Assembly (NCBI GenBank): GCA_003240735.1
Contig: QFNE01000009.1
Span: 1-64,000, forward strand
Direction: 5' to 3'
From: Paracoccus denitrificans
GTDB taxonomy: Bacteria > Pseudomonadota > Alphaproteobacteria > Rhodobacterales > Rhodobacteraceae
Length of the DNA stretch: 64,000 nucleotides
This document shows, one piece after another, positions 57,148-64,000 of the stretch (its first letter is position 1; the number at the start of each line of letters is the position of its first letter). The notes under the pieces are model-generated. The model ran no database searches. It was not told the origin of the DNA and saw only the letters and a list, made by a program, of their open reading frames with translations. The position numbers were made by a program, and so were the translations under genes.

Positions 57148-59217
57148 ATGAACGCCCCAAATCAGCCCCGCATCCTGGAAAGTCACGTCTGCGGGCAATG
57201 GGTCCGCGGGGCCAAGGACGGTGCCGTCCTGCTGGATGCCGGGACCGGTGCGCCGGTCGCGACGATCGATTCCTCCGGCATCGATTTCGCGGCCGTGCTG
57301 GATTACGGTCGCCGCGTGGCCGGGCCAAAGCTGCGCCAGATGTCGTTTCACGACCGCGCCGGTATGCTGAAGGCGCTGGGTCTGGCGCTGATGGAGCGCA
57401 AGGAAGAATTCTATACCGAAAGCTTCCGGACCGGGGCCACGCGAAAAGACGGCTGGGTCGATATCGAAGGCGGGATCGGCACGATGCTGACCTTCGCCTC
57501 CAAGGGCAAGCGTGAGTTGCCGAACACCCGGGTGCTGACCGATGGCGATGTCGAGGGGCTGTCCAAGGACGGCTCATTCGTAGGCCAGCACATCCTGACT
57601 CCGCTGGAGGGTGTGGCGGTTCATATCAACGCGTTCAACTTTCCGGTGTGGGGCATGCTGGAAAAGATTGCGCCGACGCTGCTGGCGGGTGTTCCCTGCG
57701 TGGTCAAACCGGCCAGCCAGACGGCCTATCTGACTGAGCTGGTCGTGCGCCGGATCATCGACACCGGCATTCTGCCGGACGGCGCGCTGCAACTGATTTC
57801 AGGGTCGGTCGGCGATCTTCTGGATCACGTGACCTGTCAGGATGCGATCACTTTCACCGGTTCGGCCTGGACCGGGCGCAAGTTGAAGACGCATCCCGCG
57901 GTGATCGAAAACGCGGTCCGCTTCACGATGGAGGCGGACAGTCTGAACGCGTCGATCCTGGGGCCGGATGCCGTGCCGGGCACGCCGGAATTCGACCTGT
58001 TCGTCAAAGAGGTCGCACAGGAAATGACCTCCAAAGCCGGTCAGAAATGCACGGCGATCCGGCGTGTCATTGCGCCCCGTCACACGGTCGACGCGCTGCG
58101 CGACGCGCTGGCCGCGCGGTTCGACAAGACCGCGCTGGGTCTGCCAGAAGACGACGCCACCAGGATGGGTCCACTGGCCAGTCTGGACCAGCGCGAGGAG
58201 GTGCGCGCCCGTATCCGCGATCTGCAGGCCGTGGCCGAGGTGGTTGCGGGCAACCCCGATGAGGTCACCGTCACATCAGGCGACGCCGAGGCCGGGGCGT
58301 TTCTGAACCCCGTCCTGCTTTATGCCGATCGTCCCTTCGATGCCGCCCCGGTTCACGATGTCGAGGCATTTGGCCCGGTCTCCACGATCCTGCCCTATGA
58401 CGATCTTGGACAGGCCATCGAGCTGGCGCGGCTGGGCAAGGGGTCGCTGGTCGCGTCGGTCTTTACCGACAGCAAGGAGGTGGCCGAGGATGCCGTTCTG
58501 GGGCTGGCGCCGTTCCACGGTCGGGTGCTGATCGGGAACCGTCTGACCGCCAAGACATCGACCGGGCATGGATCGCCGTTGGCGCCGCTGGTCCATGGTG
58601 GCCCGGGCCGCGCCGGTGGCGGCGAGGAAATGGGCGGCATGCGAGGCGTCAAGCATTTCATGCAGCGCACCGCCGTGCAGGGGGCACCGCGGCTGTTGTC
58701 GGCGGTGACCGGCCGCTGGATCGAAGGCGCCGACACCCAGCAGGGCGAACATCCGTTCCGCAAATCGCTGGCCGAGCTGCGGATTGGCGATCAGCTGATC
58801 ACCGCCGCGCGCACTGTCACGAAAGAGGACGTGGAACATTTCGCCGAGTTCACGGGCGACACGTTCTATGCCCACATGGACGCGGCAGCGGCCAAGGCCA
58901 ACCCGTTCTTCGATGATCGTGTGGCCCACGGTTATCTGATCGCGAGCTTTGCCGCGGGTCTGTTCGTCGAACCCAATCCCGGCCCCGTCCTTGCCAATTA
59001 CGGCGTGGACAACCTGCGGTTCCTGACCCCGGTCTATTTCGGCGACACGCTGAAGGTTCGCCTGACCTGCAAAGAGATCAACCCCCGCGCCAATGCCGAC
59101 CACGGCGAGGTTCGCTGGGACTGTCAGGTGACCAACCAGAACGACGCGGTCGTGGCCCAGTACGACGTTCTGACGATGGTCGCCAAGACATGGCCACCGG
59201 CACCCGCCGAGGCATGA
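57148..59217 (+). CDS. paaZ: PaaZ, oxepin-CoA hydrolase/3-oxo-5,6-dehydrosuberyl-CoA semialdehyde dehydrogenase
   Basis: The 689-residue fusion has an N-terminal aldehyde dehydrogenase domain (FTGSAWTGRKL near residue 239, glutamate in MEADSLNA, catalytic cysteine in KAGQKCTAIRR near residue 296) and a C-terminal MaoC-like R-hydratase domain beginning near residue 530 (FAEFTGDTFYAHMD and FFDDRVAHGYLIAS, with the Asp/His dyad). It opens the oxepin ring and oxidises the semialdehyde. The ATG at 57148 follows AAGGAAAC; a longer frame upstream is not supported. It closes the plus-strand paa operon, with a terminator-like hairpin 8 bases later. Confidence 0.96.
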   Translation: MNAPNQPRILESHVCGQWVRGAKDGAVLLDAGTGAPVATIDSSGIDFAAVLDYGRRVAGPKLRQMSFHDRAGMLKALGLALMERKEEFYTESFRTGATRKDGWVDIEGGIGTMLTFASKGKRELPNTRVLTDGDVEGLSKDGSFVGQHILTPLEGVAVHINAFNFPVWGMLEKIAPTLLAGVPCVVKPASQTAYLTELVVRRIIDTGILPDGALQLISGSVGDLLDHVTCQDAITFTGSAWTGRKLKTHPAVIENAVRFTMEADSLNASILGPDAVPGTPEFDLFVKEVAQEMTSKAGQKCTAIRRVIAPRHTVDALRDALAARFDKTALGLPEDDATRMGPLASLDQREEVRARIRDLQAVAEVVAGNPDEVTVTSGDAEAGAFLNPVLLYADRPFDAAPVHDVEAFGPVSTILPYDDLGQAIELARLGKGSLVASVFTDSKEVAEDAVLGLAPFHGRVLIGNRLTAKTSTGHGSPLAPLVHGGPGRAGGGEEMGGMRGVKHFMQRTAVQGAPRLLSAVTGRWIEGADTQQGEHPFRKSLAELRIGDQLITAARTVTKEDVEHFAEFTGDTFYAHMDAAAAKANPFFDDRVAHGYLIASFAAGLFVEPNPGPVLANYGVDNLRFLTPVYFGDTLKVRLTCKEINPRANADHGEVRWDCQVTNQNDAVVAQYDVLTMVAKTWPPAPAEA

Positions 59218-59224
59218 AAGACCT

Positions 59225-59270
59225 GCACCCCGGTGCGACGGCCGCATCTGGCGGGCGCGGCACCGGGGTG
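59225..59270. terminator. Bidirectional hairpin between paaZ and the TetR gene
   Basis: CACCCCGGTGC (59226-59236) pairs perfectly with GCACCGGGGTG (59260-59270) around a 23-base loop. It separates two convergent operons. Neither strand has a long T run. Confidence 0.65.
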
Positions 59271-59274
59271 GAGA

Positions 59275-59880
59275 TCAACGGACGGACTTGATCCCTTCCA
59301 GGATCAGCGTCGTTGCCAGATCGGCATAGGCCTCGCGGTCCAGCCGGCCGCCATCGCGAAACCACATGTACATCCAGTTCATCATGCCAAAGAGCGACAT
59401 GGTGACGGGCGTCAGAAGAGGGCGGTCGGCGCGGTCCAGCTGTGGATTGATCTGATCGATCACCACCGAGATCCGGCGCACGATGCGGCGCTCAATCTCG
59501 CGGATCTCGGACCGTTGGTCATCTGACAGGGCGGCGGAGGCGTTCAGCTGGACCTTATGCTGATTGTCCGCCCCCTTGTAGGTGTCGGCAATCGCCCCGA
59601 CCAGACGACGCAGGCGAAGATCGGGGGCGATATGGGCGTCGTCTGCGCGTGCGACGGCCTGATCCAGTTCTTCCAGATGGGTGTGGATGATGGCGAAGAT
59701 CAGCGCGTCCTTGCCCGGATAGTAGTGATAAAGCAGCGCCTTGGACACCTGCGCCTGTTGGGCGACCTGTGCCATGGATGCCTTTTCCATGCCCTGACTG
59801 GCGAAGACCTGCGCGGCATTGTCCAGAATGCCGCGCCGCTTTTCTTCAAAGTCCTGCGCCCGTGTGCGCGCCATGATCAT
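59275..59880 (-). CDS. paaR: TetR/AcrR family regulator, probable PaaR
   Basis: The protein (201 residues from the ATG at 59880) has an N-terminal TetR helix-turn-helix (RRGILDNAAQVFASQG, then MAQVAQQAQVSKALLYHYYPGKDAL) and an all-helical ligand domain. A second ATG at 59874 is an alternative start. It sits at the end of the paaG-I-K operon on the same strand, and the palindrome CGACCGGCCGGTCAAT lies upstream, near the stop of paaK. TetR regulators in paa clusters bind phenylacetyl-CoA and repress the pathway, and near-identical palindromes precede paaG and paaN. The assignment to those sites is inferred. Confidence 0.8.
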   Translation of the reverse strand: MIMARTRAQDFEEKRRGILDNAAQVFASQGMEKASMAQVAQQAQVSKALLYHYYPGKDALIFAIIHTHLEELDQAVARADDAHIAPDLRLRRLVGAIADTYKGADNQHKVQLNASAALSDDQRSEIREIERRIVRRISVVIDQINPQLDRADRPLLTPVTMSLFGMMNWMYMWFRDGGRLDREAYADLATTLILEGIKSVR

Positions 59881-59973
59881 CGCTTTCCGGGCGCGGGAAC
59901 CACCGCCCTTTTGCTGCACCAAAGCCCCAAGGCCCACCCGATGCTTTAGCCATCGTGGTCTGTCGTGTCACGT

Positions 59974-59996
59974 GACCGGTCGACCGGCCGGTCAAT
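59974..59996. promoter_or_regulatory. TetR-type operator before the PaaR-like gene
   Basis: The dyad GACCGGCCGGTC (59982-59993) is preceded by another GACCGGTC (59974-59981). Aligned as CGACCGGCCGGTCAAT, it differs at one base from the sites at 7313 and 62640. It overlaps the stop codon of paaK and lies about 100 bases upstream of the TetR gene on its strand, so it could give autoregulation. Confidence 0.65.
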
Positions 59997-61302
59997 CTTT
60001 CGGGCGGTTGTCGACCACCCGCTTGGCCTTGCCTTCCGAGCGCGCCACCCCGTTGGGGTCGGCCACCGCCACCACGGTCGAAATGCCGACGACCGATTTG
60101 ACGCGGTGCGCCAGATCCTTGGCCGACGCCGCGCGCGCATCCTGATCAGTGTGACCGGCGGCGCATTCCACGTGGATGGTCAGGCTGTCCATGCGGCCTG
60201 CACGCGACAGCTCGATCTGGAAGTGGGGGGCGAGGCCGGGGACTTTCAGGATCTGCTCTTCGATCTGTGTGGGAAAGACGTTGACCCCGCGCAAGATGAT
60301 CATGTCATCGCACCGGCCGGTGATCTTTTCGATCCGCCGCATCGACCGTGCCGTTCCCGGCAGCAGACGCGTCAGGTCGCGGGTGCGATAGCGCACCATC
60401 GGCAGACCTTCCTTGGTCAGCGTGGTGATCACGAGTTCGCCCATCTCGCCGTCGGGAAGTGGCGTGCCGGTGACGGGATCGATTATCTCGGGATAGAAGT
60501 GATCTTCCCAGAAATGCAGCCCGTCCTTGGTTTCCACGCATTCCATCGCGACGCCCGGACCCATGATTTCACTGAGGCCATAGATGTCGACGGCGTGCAT
60601 GTCGAAAGCGTCCTCGATCTCGGCGCGCATGGCGTTCGTCCACGGCTCGGCGCCGAAGATGCCGACCTGAAGGGACGACTCACGCGGGTCGAGGCCCTGA
60701 CGGCGGAATTCGTCAAGGATCGACAGCATGTAGCTGGGCGTCACCATGATCACTTCGGGTTTGAAGTCGTTGATCAGCGTGACCTGCCTCTCGGTCATGC
60801 CGCCTGAAATCGGCACCACCGTGCAGCCAAGCTTTTCGGCGCCGTAATGCGCGCCCAGACCGCCCGTGAACAGACCGTAGCCATAGGCGTTATGCAGGAT
60901 ATTGCCGGGCCGTCCACCTGCGGCGCGGATCGACCGGGCGATCAGCCCGCCCCAGACATCGATGTCGCCCGCCGTATAGCCCACCACCGTCGGCTTGCCC
61001 GTCGTGCCCGATGAGCCGTGGATACGGGCCAGTTGGGTGCGCGGCACGGCAAACATCCCGAACGGATAAGTGTCGCGCAGGTCCTGCTTTACCGTAAAGG
61101 GAAAGCGCGCGATGTCGGACAGCGTCGTCAGGTCATCAGGGTGGACCTGCGCCACGGTGAAGCGGGCCTTGTAGAAGGGCGAGTTGTCATAGGCATGGCG
61201 CAACGACTTTTTCATCCGCTGCAGCTGCAGGGCCTGAATTTCATCGCGCGAGGCGGTCTCGATCGGGTCCAGATCCTCTGGCCGGGGCGTTAGGTCTTTC
61301 AT
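59992..61302 (-). CDS. paaK: Phenylacetate-CoA ligase
   Basis: The 436-residue protein is a PaaK-type adenylate-forming enzyme. It has HGSSGTTGKPTVVGYT near residue 93 (the phosphate loop), YGYGLFTGG near residue 137, YGLSEIMGPGV near residue 238 and RTRDLTRLLPG near residue 310. It makes phenylacetyl-CoA, the substrate of the epoxidase and the inducer of the pathway. GGGAGGACATC precedes the ATG at 61302. It lies 35 bases after paaI. The C-terminus with FPTQIEEQILKVPGLAPHFQIE is the normal lid domain. Confidence 0.96.
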   Translation of the reverse strand: MKDLTPRPEDLDPIETASRDEIQALQLQRMKKSLRHAYDNSPFYKARFTVAQVHPDDLTTLSDIARFPFTVKQDLRDTYPFGMFAVPRTQLARIHGSSGTTGKPTVVGYTAGDIDVWGGLIARSIRAAGGRPGNILHNAYGYGLFTGGLGAHYGAEKLGCTVVPISGGMTERQVTLINDFKPEVIMVTPSYMLSILDEFRRQGLDPRESSLQVGIFGAEPWTNAMRAEIEDAFDMHAVDIYGLSEIMGPGVAMECVETKDGLHFWEDHFYPEIIDPVTGTPLPDGEMGELVITTLTKEGLPMVRYRTRDLTRLLPGTARSMRRIEKITGRCDDMIILRGVNVFPTQIEEQILKVPGLAPHFQIELSRAGRMDSLTIHVECAAGHTDQDARAASAKDLAHRVKSVVGISTVVAVADPNGVARSEGKAKRVVDNRPKD

Positions 61303-61336
61303 GATGTCCTCCCTCGGTGGTGGTGGCGACACCCCC

Positions 61337-61774
61337 TCAAGTGTCGAAGAATGTGCGGGAAACGGTCCGGGAATGGCCGCGGAATTCCGCGATGACCTGC
61401 CCGTCCTGATTGGTCACGCGCACGTCATAGATGCCGTTGCGTGGTCCGCGCGATACCGCGCGCGCATGGGCGGTCAGCCTGTCACCCGAAAACGCCGGTG
61501 CCAGATACGAGATCGACGCGTGCTGCCCGACCGAGCGTTGGTTGACGGTGTTGCAGGCAAAGGCGAACGCGCTGTCGGCCAGCGTGAAGATATAGCCCCC
61601 ATGCGCCGTGCCGTGGCCGTTGGTCATTGCCGTGGTCACCGTCATCGACAAACGCGCGTCGTCTGGCGCGACCTGATCCAGCGTCATGCCAAGTGCACGG
61701 CTGGCGTTGTCTTCGCCCAGCATCGCATCGGCGCAGGCCTGGGCAAGCTGCTGCGGGTCGGTCGGGATGGCCAT
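61337..61774 (-). CDS. paaI: Hotdog-fold thioesterase PaaI
   Basis: The 145-residue protein has the PaaI motif NGHGTAHGGYIFTLADSAFA near residue 51, with the active-site HGG and aspartate, and SISYLAPAFSGDRLTA. PaaI cleaves dead-end CoA esters of the phenylacetate pathway and so returns CoA. The ATG at 61774 lies one base after the paaG stop, which shows coupling with that gene. Its sequence is ordinary for the family. Confidence 0.94.
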   Translation of the reverse strand: MAIPTDPQQLAQACADAMLGEDNASRALGMTLDQVAPDDARLSMTVTTAMTNGHGTAHGGYIFTLADSAFAFACNTVNQRSVGQHASISYLAPAFSGDRLTAHARAVSRGPRNGIYDVRVTNQDGQVIAEFRGHSRTVSRTFFDT

Positions 61775-61775
61775 G

Positions 61776-62582
61776 TTATGCCCCCGTGAACCGGGCCGGG
61801 CGCTTTTCCAGAAATGCGGTGACGCCTTCGGCATAATCGGCGCTGCGCCCTGCCGCACGCTGGCAATCGCGTTCCATGTCCAGCTGTTCGTCCAGACTGT
61901 TCGTCGCCGCCGCCTGAATGAGCCGTTTGGTCAGCCCCAGCCCCAGTGTCGGCCCGGCGGCAAGGGACGCGGCCAATGCTGTCGCGTCAGTCATCAGAGC
62001 GTCGTCGTCGACCGCCTTCCAGATAAGGCCCCAGTCGGCTGCGGTCACGGCGGGCAGGGGTTCAGCAGTCATTGCCAGCGCCTTGGCGCGGGGTTCACCC
62101 AGAATGCGCGTCAGGTTGAAGGTCCCGCCCGCGTCAGGGATCAGGCCGATCCGGGCAAAGGCCTGAACGAACTTGGCGGACCGCGCGGCCAGCACGATGT
62201 CGCACGCGAACGCGATGTTGGCCCCGGCCCCGGCTGCGACGCCGTTGACCGCGCAGATCACCGGTTTTTCCAGCGCCCGGATCAGTCGCAGCGTGGGGTT
62301 ATAGAATGTCTCAAGCGTGGCGCCCAGATCGGGGGCCGGGCCACCGGCGCGCGGATCGCGGTCGCCCAGGTCCTGACCTGCACAGAAACCCCGCCCCGAC
62401 CCGGTCAGAAGAACCGCCCGGACTGTGGCATCATCATGGGCCCGCTGAAACTGCGCGCGCAGGGCGATGTGCATCGCCTCATTGAAGGAATTGAGTTTCT
62501 CGGGCCGGTTCAGCGTCAAGGTCAGAACGCCGTCGGCCAGAGTTGAGAGCACGGTGTCCCCGTGTGTCTCGGTGCCTGTCAT
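61776..62582 (-). CDS. paaG: 1,2-epoxyphenylacetyl-CoA isomerase
   Basis: The 268-residue crotonase-fold protein has GFCAGQDLGDRDPRAGG near residue 67 and GLIPDAGGTFNLTRILG near residue 141. The aspartate in PDAGG (instead of the glutamate of hydratases) fits the isomerase PaaG, which converts the epoxide to oxepin-CoA. The ATG follows GGGAGAGG. It is the first gene of the minus-strand operon paaG-I-K-R, with a PaaR-type operator about 60 bases upstream. Longer frames upstream cross the operator and are not used. Confidence 0.93.
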   Translation of the reverse strand: MTGTETHGDTVLSTLADGVLTLTLNRPEKLNSFNEAMHIALRAQFQRAHDDATVRAVLLTGSGRGFCAGQDLGDRDPRAGGPAPDLGATLETFYNPTLRLIRALEKPVICAVNGVAAGAGANIAFACDIVLAARSAKFVQAFARIGLIPDAGGTFNLTRILGEPRAKALAMTAEPLPAVTAADWGLIWKAVDDDALMTDATALAASLAAGPTLGLGLTKRLIQAAATNSLDEQLDMERDCQRAAGRSADYAEGVTAFLEKRPARFTGA

Positions 62583-62630
62583 GATCCTCTCCCTGCCCGG
62601 CTCTCCTTCCGGGCGTTTGGTCAGAAATCT

Positions 62631-62660
62631 GTTGCATAGACCGACCGGTCGGTCAATGAT
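62631..62660 (+). promoter_or_regulatory. PaaR-like operator between paaG and the FadB-like gene
   Basis: GACCGACCGGTCGGTC (62639-62654) is a perfect 16-bp palindrome. On the plus strand it lies between TTGCAT (62632-62637) and AATGAT (62655-62660), 17 bases apart, so it would occupy the spacer of a promoter for the FadB-like gene. On the minus strand the sequence TTGACC overlaps the palindrome and could be the -35 box of the paaG operon. The gap 62583-62806 holds nothing else recognisable. Confidence 0.75.
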
Positions 62661-62806
62661 TAAAGGCGGCACGTCCAGTGCCGGTGCCGGGGGGCGGCAC
62701 GAGAAGGAGCGATCCGGGGGGATAAGCCAATGAACGCCATGTCGAAGTCGCAAGCGCCGCGCCGCGCTGCAATCTGCTGCTGTGCGGCCGGACGGGACGC
62801 CTGATC

Positions 62807-64000
62807 ATGAGCGTTCTGACCATCACCCGTCATGACAACATCGCCGTCGCCACGGTCGACAACCCGCCGGTCAACGCGCTGGGGGCCGCGCTGCGACAGG
62901 CCTTGTGGGACGCGGTCGAAACGCTGGACGCCGACCCCGGGATCGACGCCGTGGTGCTGACCTGTGCGGGCCGCACCTTCATTGCCGGGGCAGATGTCAG
63001 TGAATTCGGCAAACCCCCGGTCCCGCCGCATCTGCCCGATGTCGTGGCCCGGATTGAGGGTGCCCGGACCCCGTGGGTCGCCGCGATCCACGGCACCGCG
63101 CTGGGGGGTGGGTTCGAAATCGCCATGGGTTGCCGGTTCCGCATCGCCGCGCAGACGGCATCGGTCGGACTACCTGAAGTCACCTTGGGACTGATCCCCG
63201 GGGCAGGGGGCACGGTGCGCACTCCGCGTCTGACCGATGTGGCAACCGCCGTGACGCTGATCACCTCTGGCCGTCCGATCAAGGCGGAAAAGGCCTTGGC
63301 CGCCGGCCTGATCGACGCGGTGGCGCAGGGTGATCTGGTGGACGACGCAATCGGTTTTGCCAGGGCCGCGCTGGCTCGACCCCTGCCGCCGCCTGCCTGT
63401 GACCGCCCCGCCCAGACGGCCGATGCGTCATTCTGGGCCGAGAAAGAGGCCGAGATCGCCAAGCGCGCGCGCGGAGAGGTCGCCCCGCTGCAGGCGTTGT
63501 CGGCCATTCGCACCGCGACCGAGGTATCGTTTGCCGATGCCTTGGCCAATGAGCGGCGCATATTTCTGGACCTGCGCGCATCTTCGGAGGCCGCGGCCCT
63601 GCGTCACATCTTCTTTGCGGAACGCGCGGCCGGGCGACCATCTGCGCTGAAGGATGTCGACCCCCGTTTGCTGCGTCGCATCGGGGTTGTCGGTGGGGGC
63701 ACCATGGGCGCCGGGATCGCCGCCGCGCTGCGCGACGCCGATCTGCCCGTGGTCATGATCGAGCGAGACGCCGCCGCGGTCGACAAGGGTCTGGCCAACA
63801 TCCGGGCCATCTTTGACCGCAGCGTGAAGCGGGGAAAGCTGACCGCCGCGCAGGCCGACGCGCGCATGTCCGGGATCACGGCCACGACCGATTACGGCGC
63901 ATTGGCCGATGTCGATCTGGTCATCGAAGCGGTGTTCGAGGATATCGACGTCAAGCGTGCCGTGTTTGCCGAGCTGGACCGCGTGTGTCGGGCCGATGCG
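62807..64000 (+). CDS. Bifunctional enoyl-CoA hydratase/3-hydroxyacyl-CoA dehydrogenase (PaaF/PaaH role likely), cut by the window edge
   Basis: The first 398 codons are present, with no stop before the edge. The crotonase domain has AGRTFIAGADVSEF near residue 52, IHGTALGGGFEIA near residue 92 and GLPEVTLGLIPGAGGT near residue 121. The NAD-binding domain of a 3-hydroxyacyl-CoA dehydrogenase starts at VVGGGTMGAGIA near residue 293. It is a close paralogue of the protein at 29912. No separate paaF or paaH is seen in the paa operons here, so this fusion probably performs both steps (hydration of 2,3-dehydroadipyl-CoA and oxidation of 3-hydroxyadipyl-CoA). The upstream operator supports membership of the paa regulon. 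Confidence 0.87.
   Translation, partial: MSVLTITRHDNIAVATVDNPPVNALGAALRQALWDAVETLDADPGIDAVVLTCAGRTFIAGADVSEFGKPPVPPHLPDVVARIEGARTPWVAAIHGTALGGGFEIAMGCRFRIAAQTASVGLPEVTLGLIPGAGGTVRTPRLTDVATAVTLITSGRPIKAEKALAAGLIDAVAQGDLVDDAIGFARAALARPLPPPACDRPAQTADASFWAEKEAEIAKRARGEVAPLQALSAIRTATEVSFADALANERRIFLDLRASSEAAALRHIFFAERAAGRPSALKDVDPRLLRRIGVVGGGTMGAGIAAALRDADLPVVMIERDAAAVDKGLANIRAIFDRSVKRGKLTAAQADARMSGITATTDYGALADVDLVIEAVFEDIDVKRAVFAELDRVCRADA

Noticed and set aside
1..64000. Anti-phage defence, secretion or toxin-antitoxin system
   Set aside because: No restriction, CBASS, retron, Gabija, toxin-antitoxin or secretion genes were recognised; the accessory content is catabolic, transport, replication and partition genes.

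Overview
This window is GC-rich DNA whose gene content points to an alphaproteobacterium of the Rhodobacteraceae type (TRAP and ABC importers, many CoA-linked catabolic operons, a DUF6525 protein, a MesX/MesD methionine synthase pair). It looks like part of a plasmid or chromid: a complete replication and partition module lies at about 42.1-47.5 kb, made of an HNH-like protein, a Rep_3-type initiator, iteron-like repeats, ParA, ParB and three identical 15-bp centromere-like palindromes. I see no tRNA, rRNA, insertion sequence or CRISPR array.

Layout. 0-6 kb: an aldehyde dehydrogenase (cut by the left edge), a GMC alcohol oxidase/dehydrogenase, a family I CoA-transferase, an enoyl-CoA hydratase and a glycerate 2-kinase, all on +. 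6-7.3 kb: a divergent metal-efflux (CDF) and MerR pair with a textbook MerR promoter. 7.3-13.6 kb: paaN followed by a branched-chain-amino-acid-type ABC importer (five genes). 13.6-18.6 kb: an SDR, a MarR regulator, a NIPSNAP protein, a KstD-like flavoprotein and an aromatic-acid-type MFS carrier. 18.9-23.7 kb: a three-subunit membrane dehydrogenase of the gluconate 2-dehydrogenase type (Tat small subunit, FAD subunit, triheme cytochrome c) and a gluconate 5-dehydrogenase-like SDR.

23.8-35.8 kb: an ADP-forming acyl-CoA synthetase transcribed divergently from a tightly coupled operon of a TRAP importer, an IclR regulator, a bifunctional FadB-like protein, a thiolase, two complementary acyl-CoA dehydrogenase subunits and a thioesterase. 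This resembles the pimelate (pim) type of dicarboxylate beta-oxidation. 35.8-42.1 kb: a second acid-uptake and catabolism operon on - (CaiB-type CoA transferase, acyl-CoA dehydrogenase, TRAP importer) with a divergent IclR gene and two near-identical operator palindromes. 42.1-47.5 kb: replication and partition. 47.7-50.1 kb: a cobalamin riboswitch ahead of mesX and mesD, a B12-independent, folate-independent methionine synthase.

50.2-64 kb: a phenylacetate catabolic island. paaX, then paaJ-A-B-C-D-E, an extra PaaA/PaaC-like ferritin-fold protein and paaZ run on +. paaG-I-K and a TetR gene (paaR-like) run on -. A second FadB-like bifunctional enzyme, which probably covers the PaaF and PaaH steps, leaves the window on the right. 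A palindrome of the ACCGACCGGTCGGT type occurs between paaG and this enzyme, before the TetR gene, and 50 kb away before paaN and the ABC importer, which suggests one phenylacetate regulon that includes an importer.
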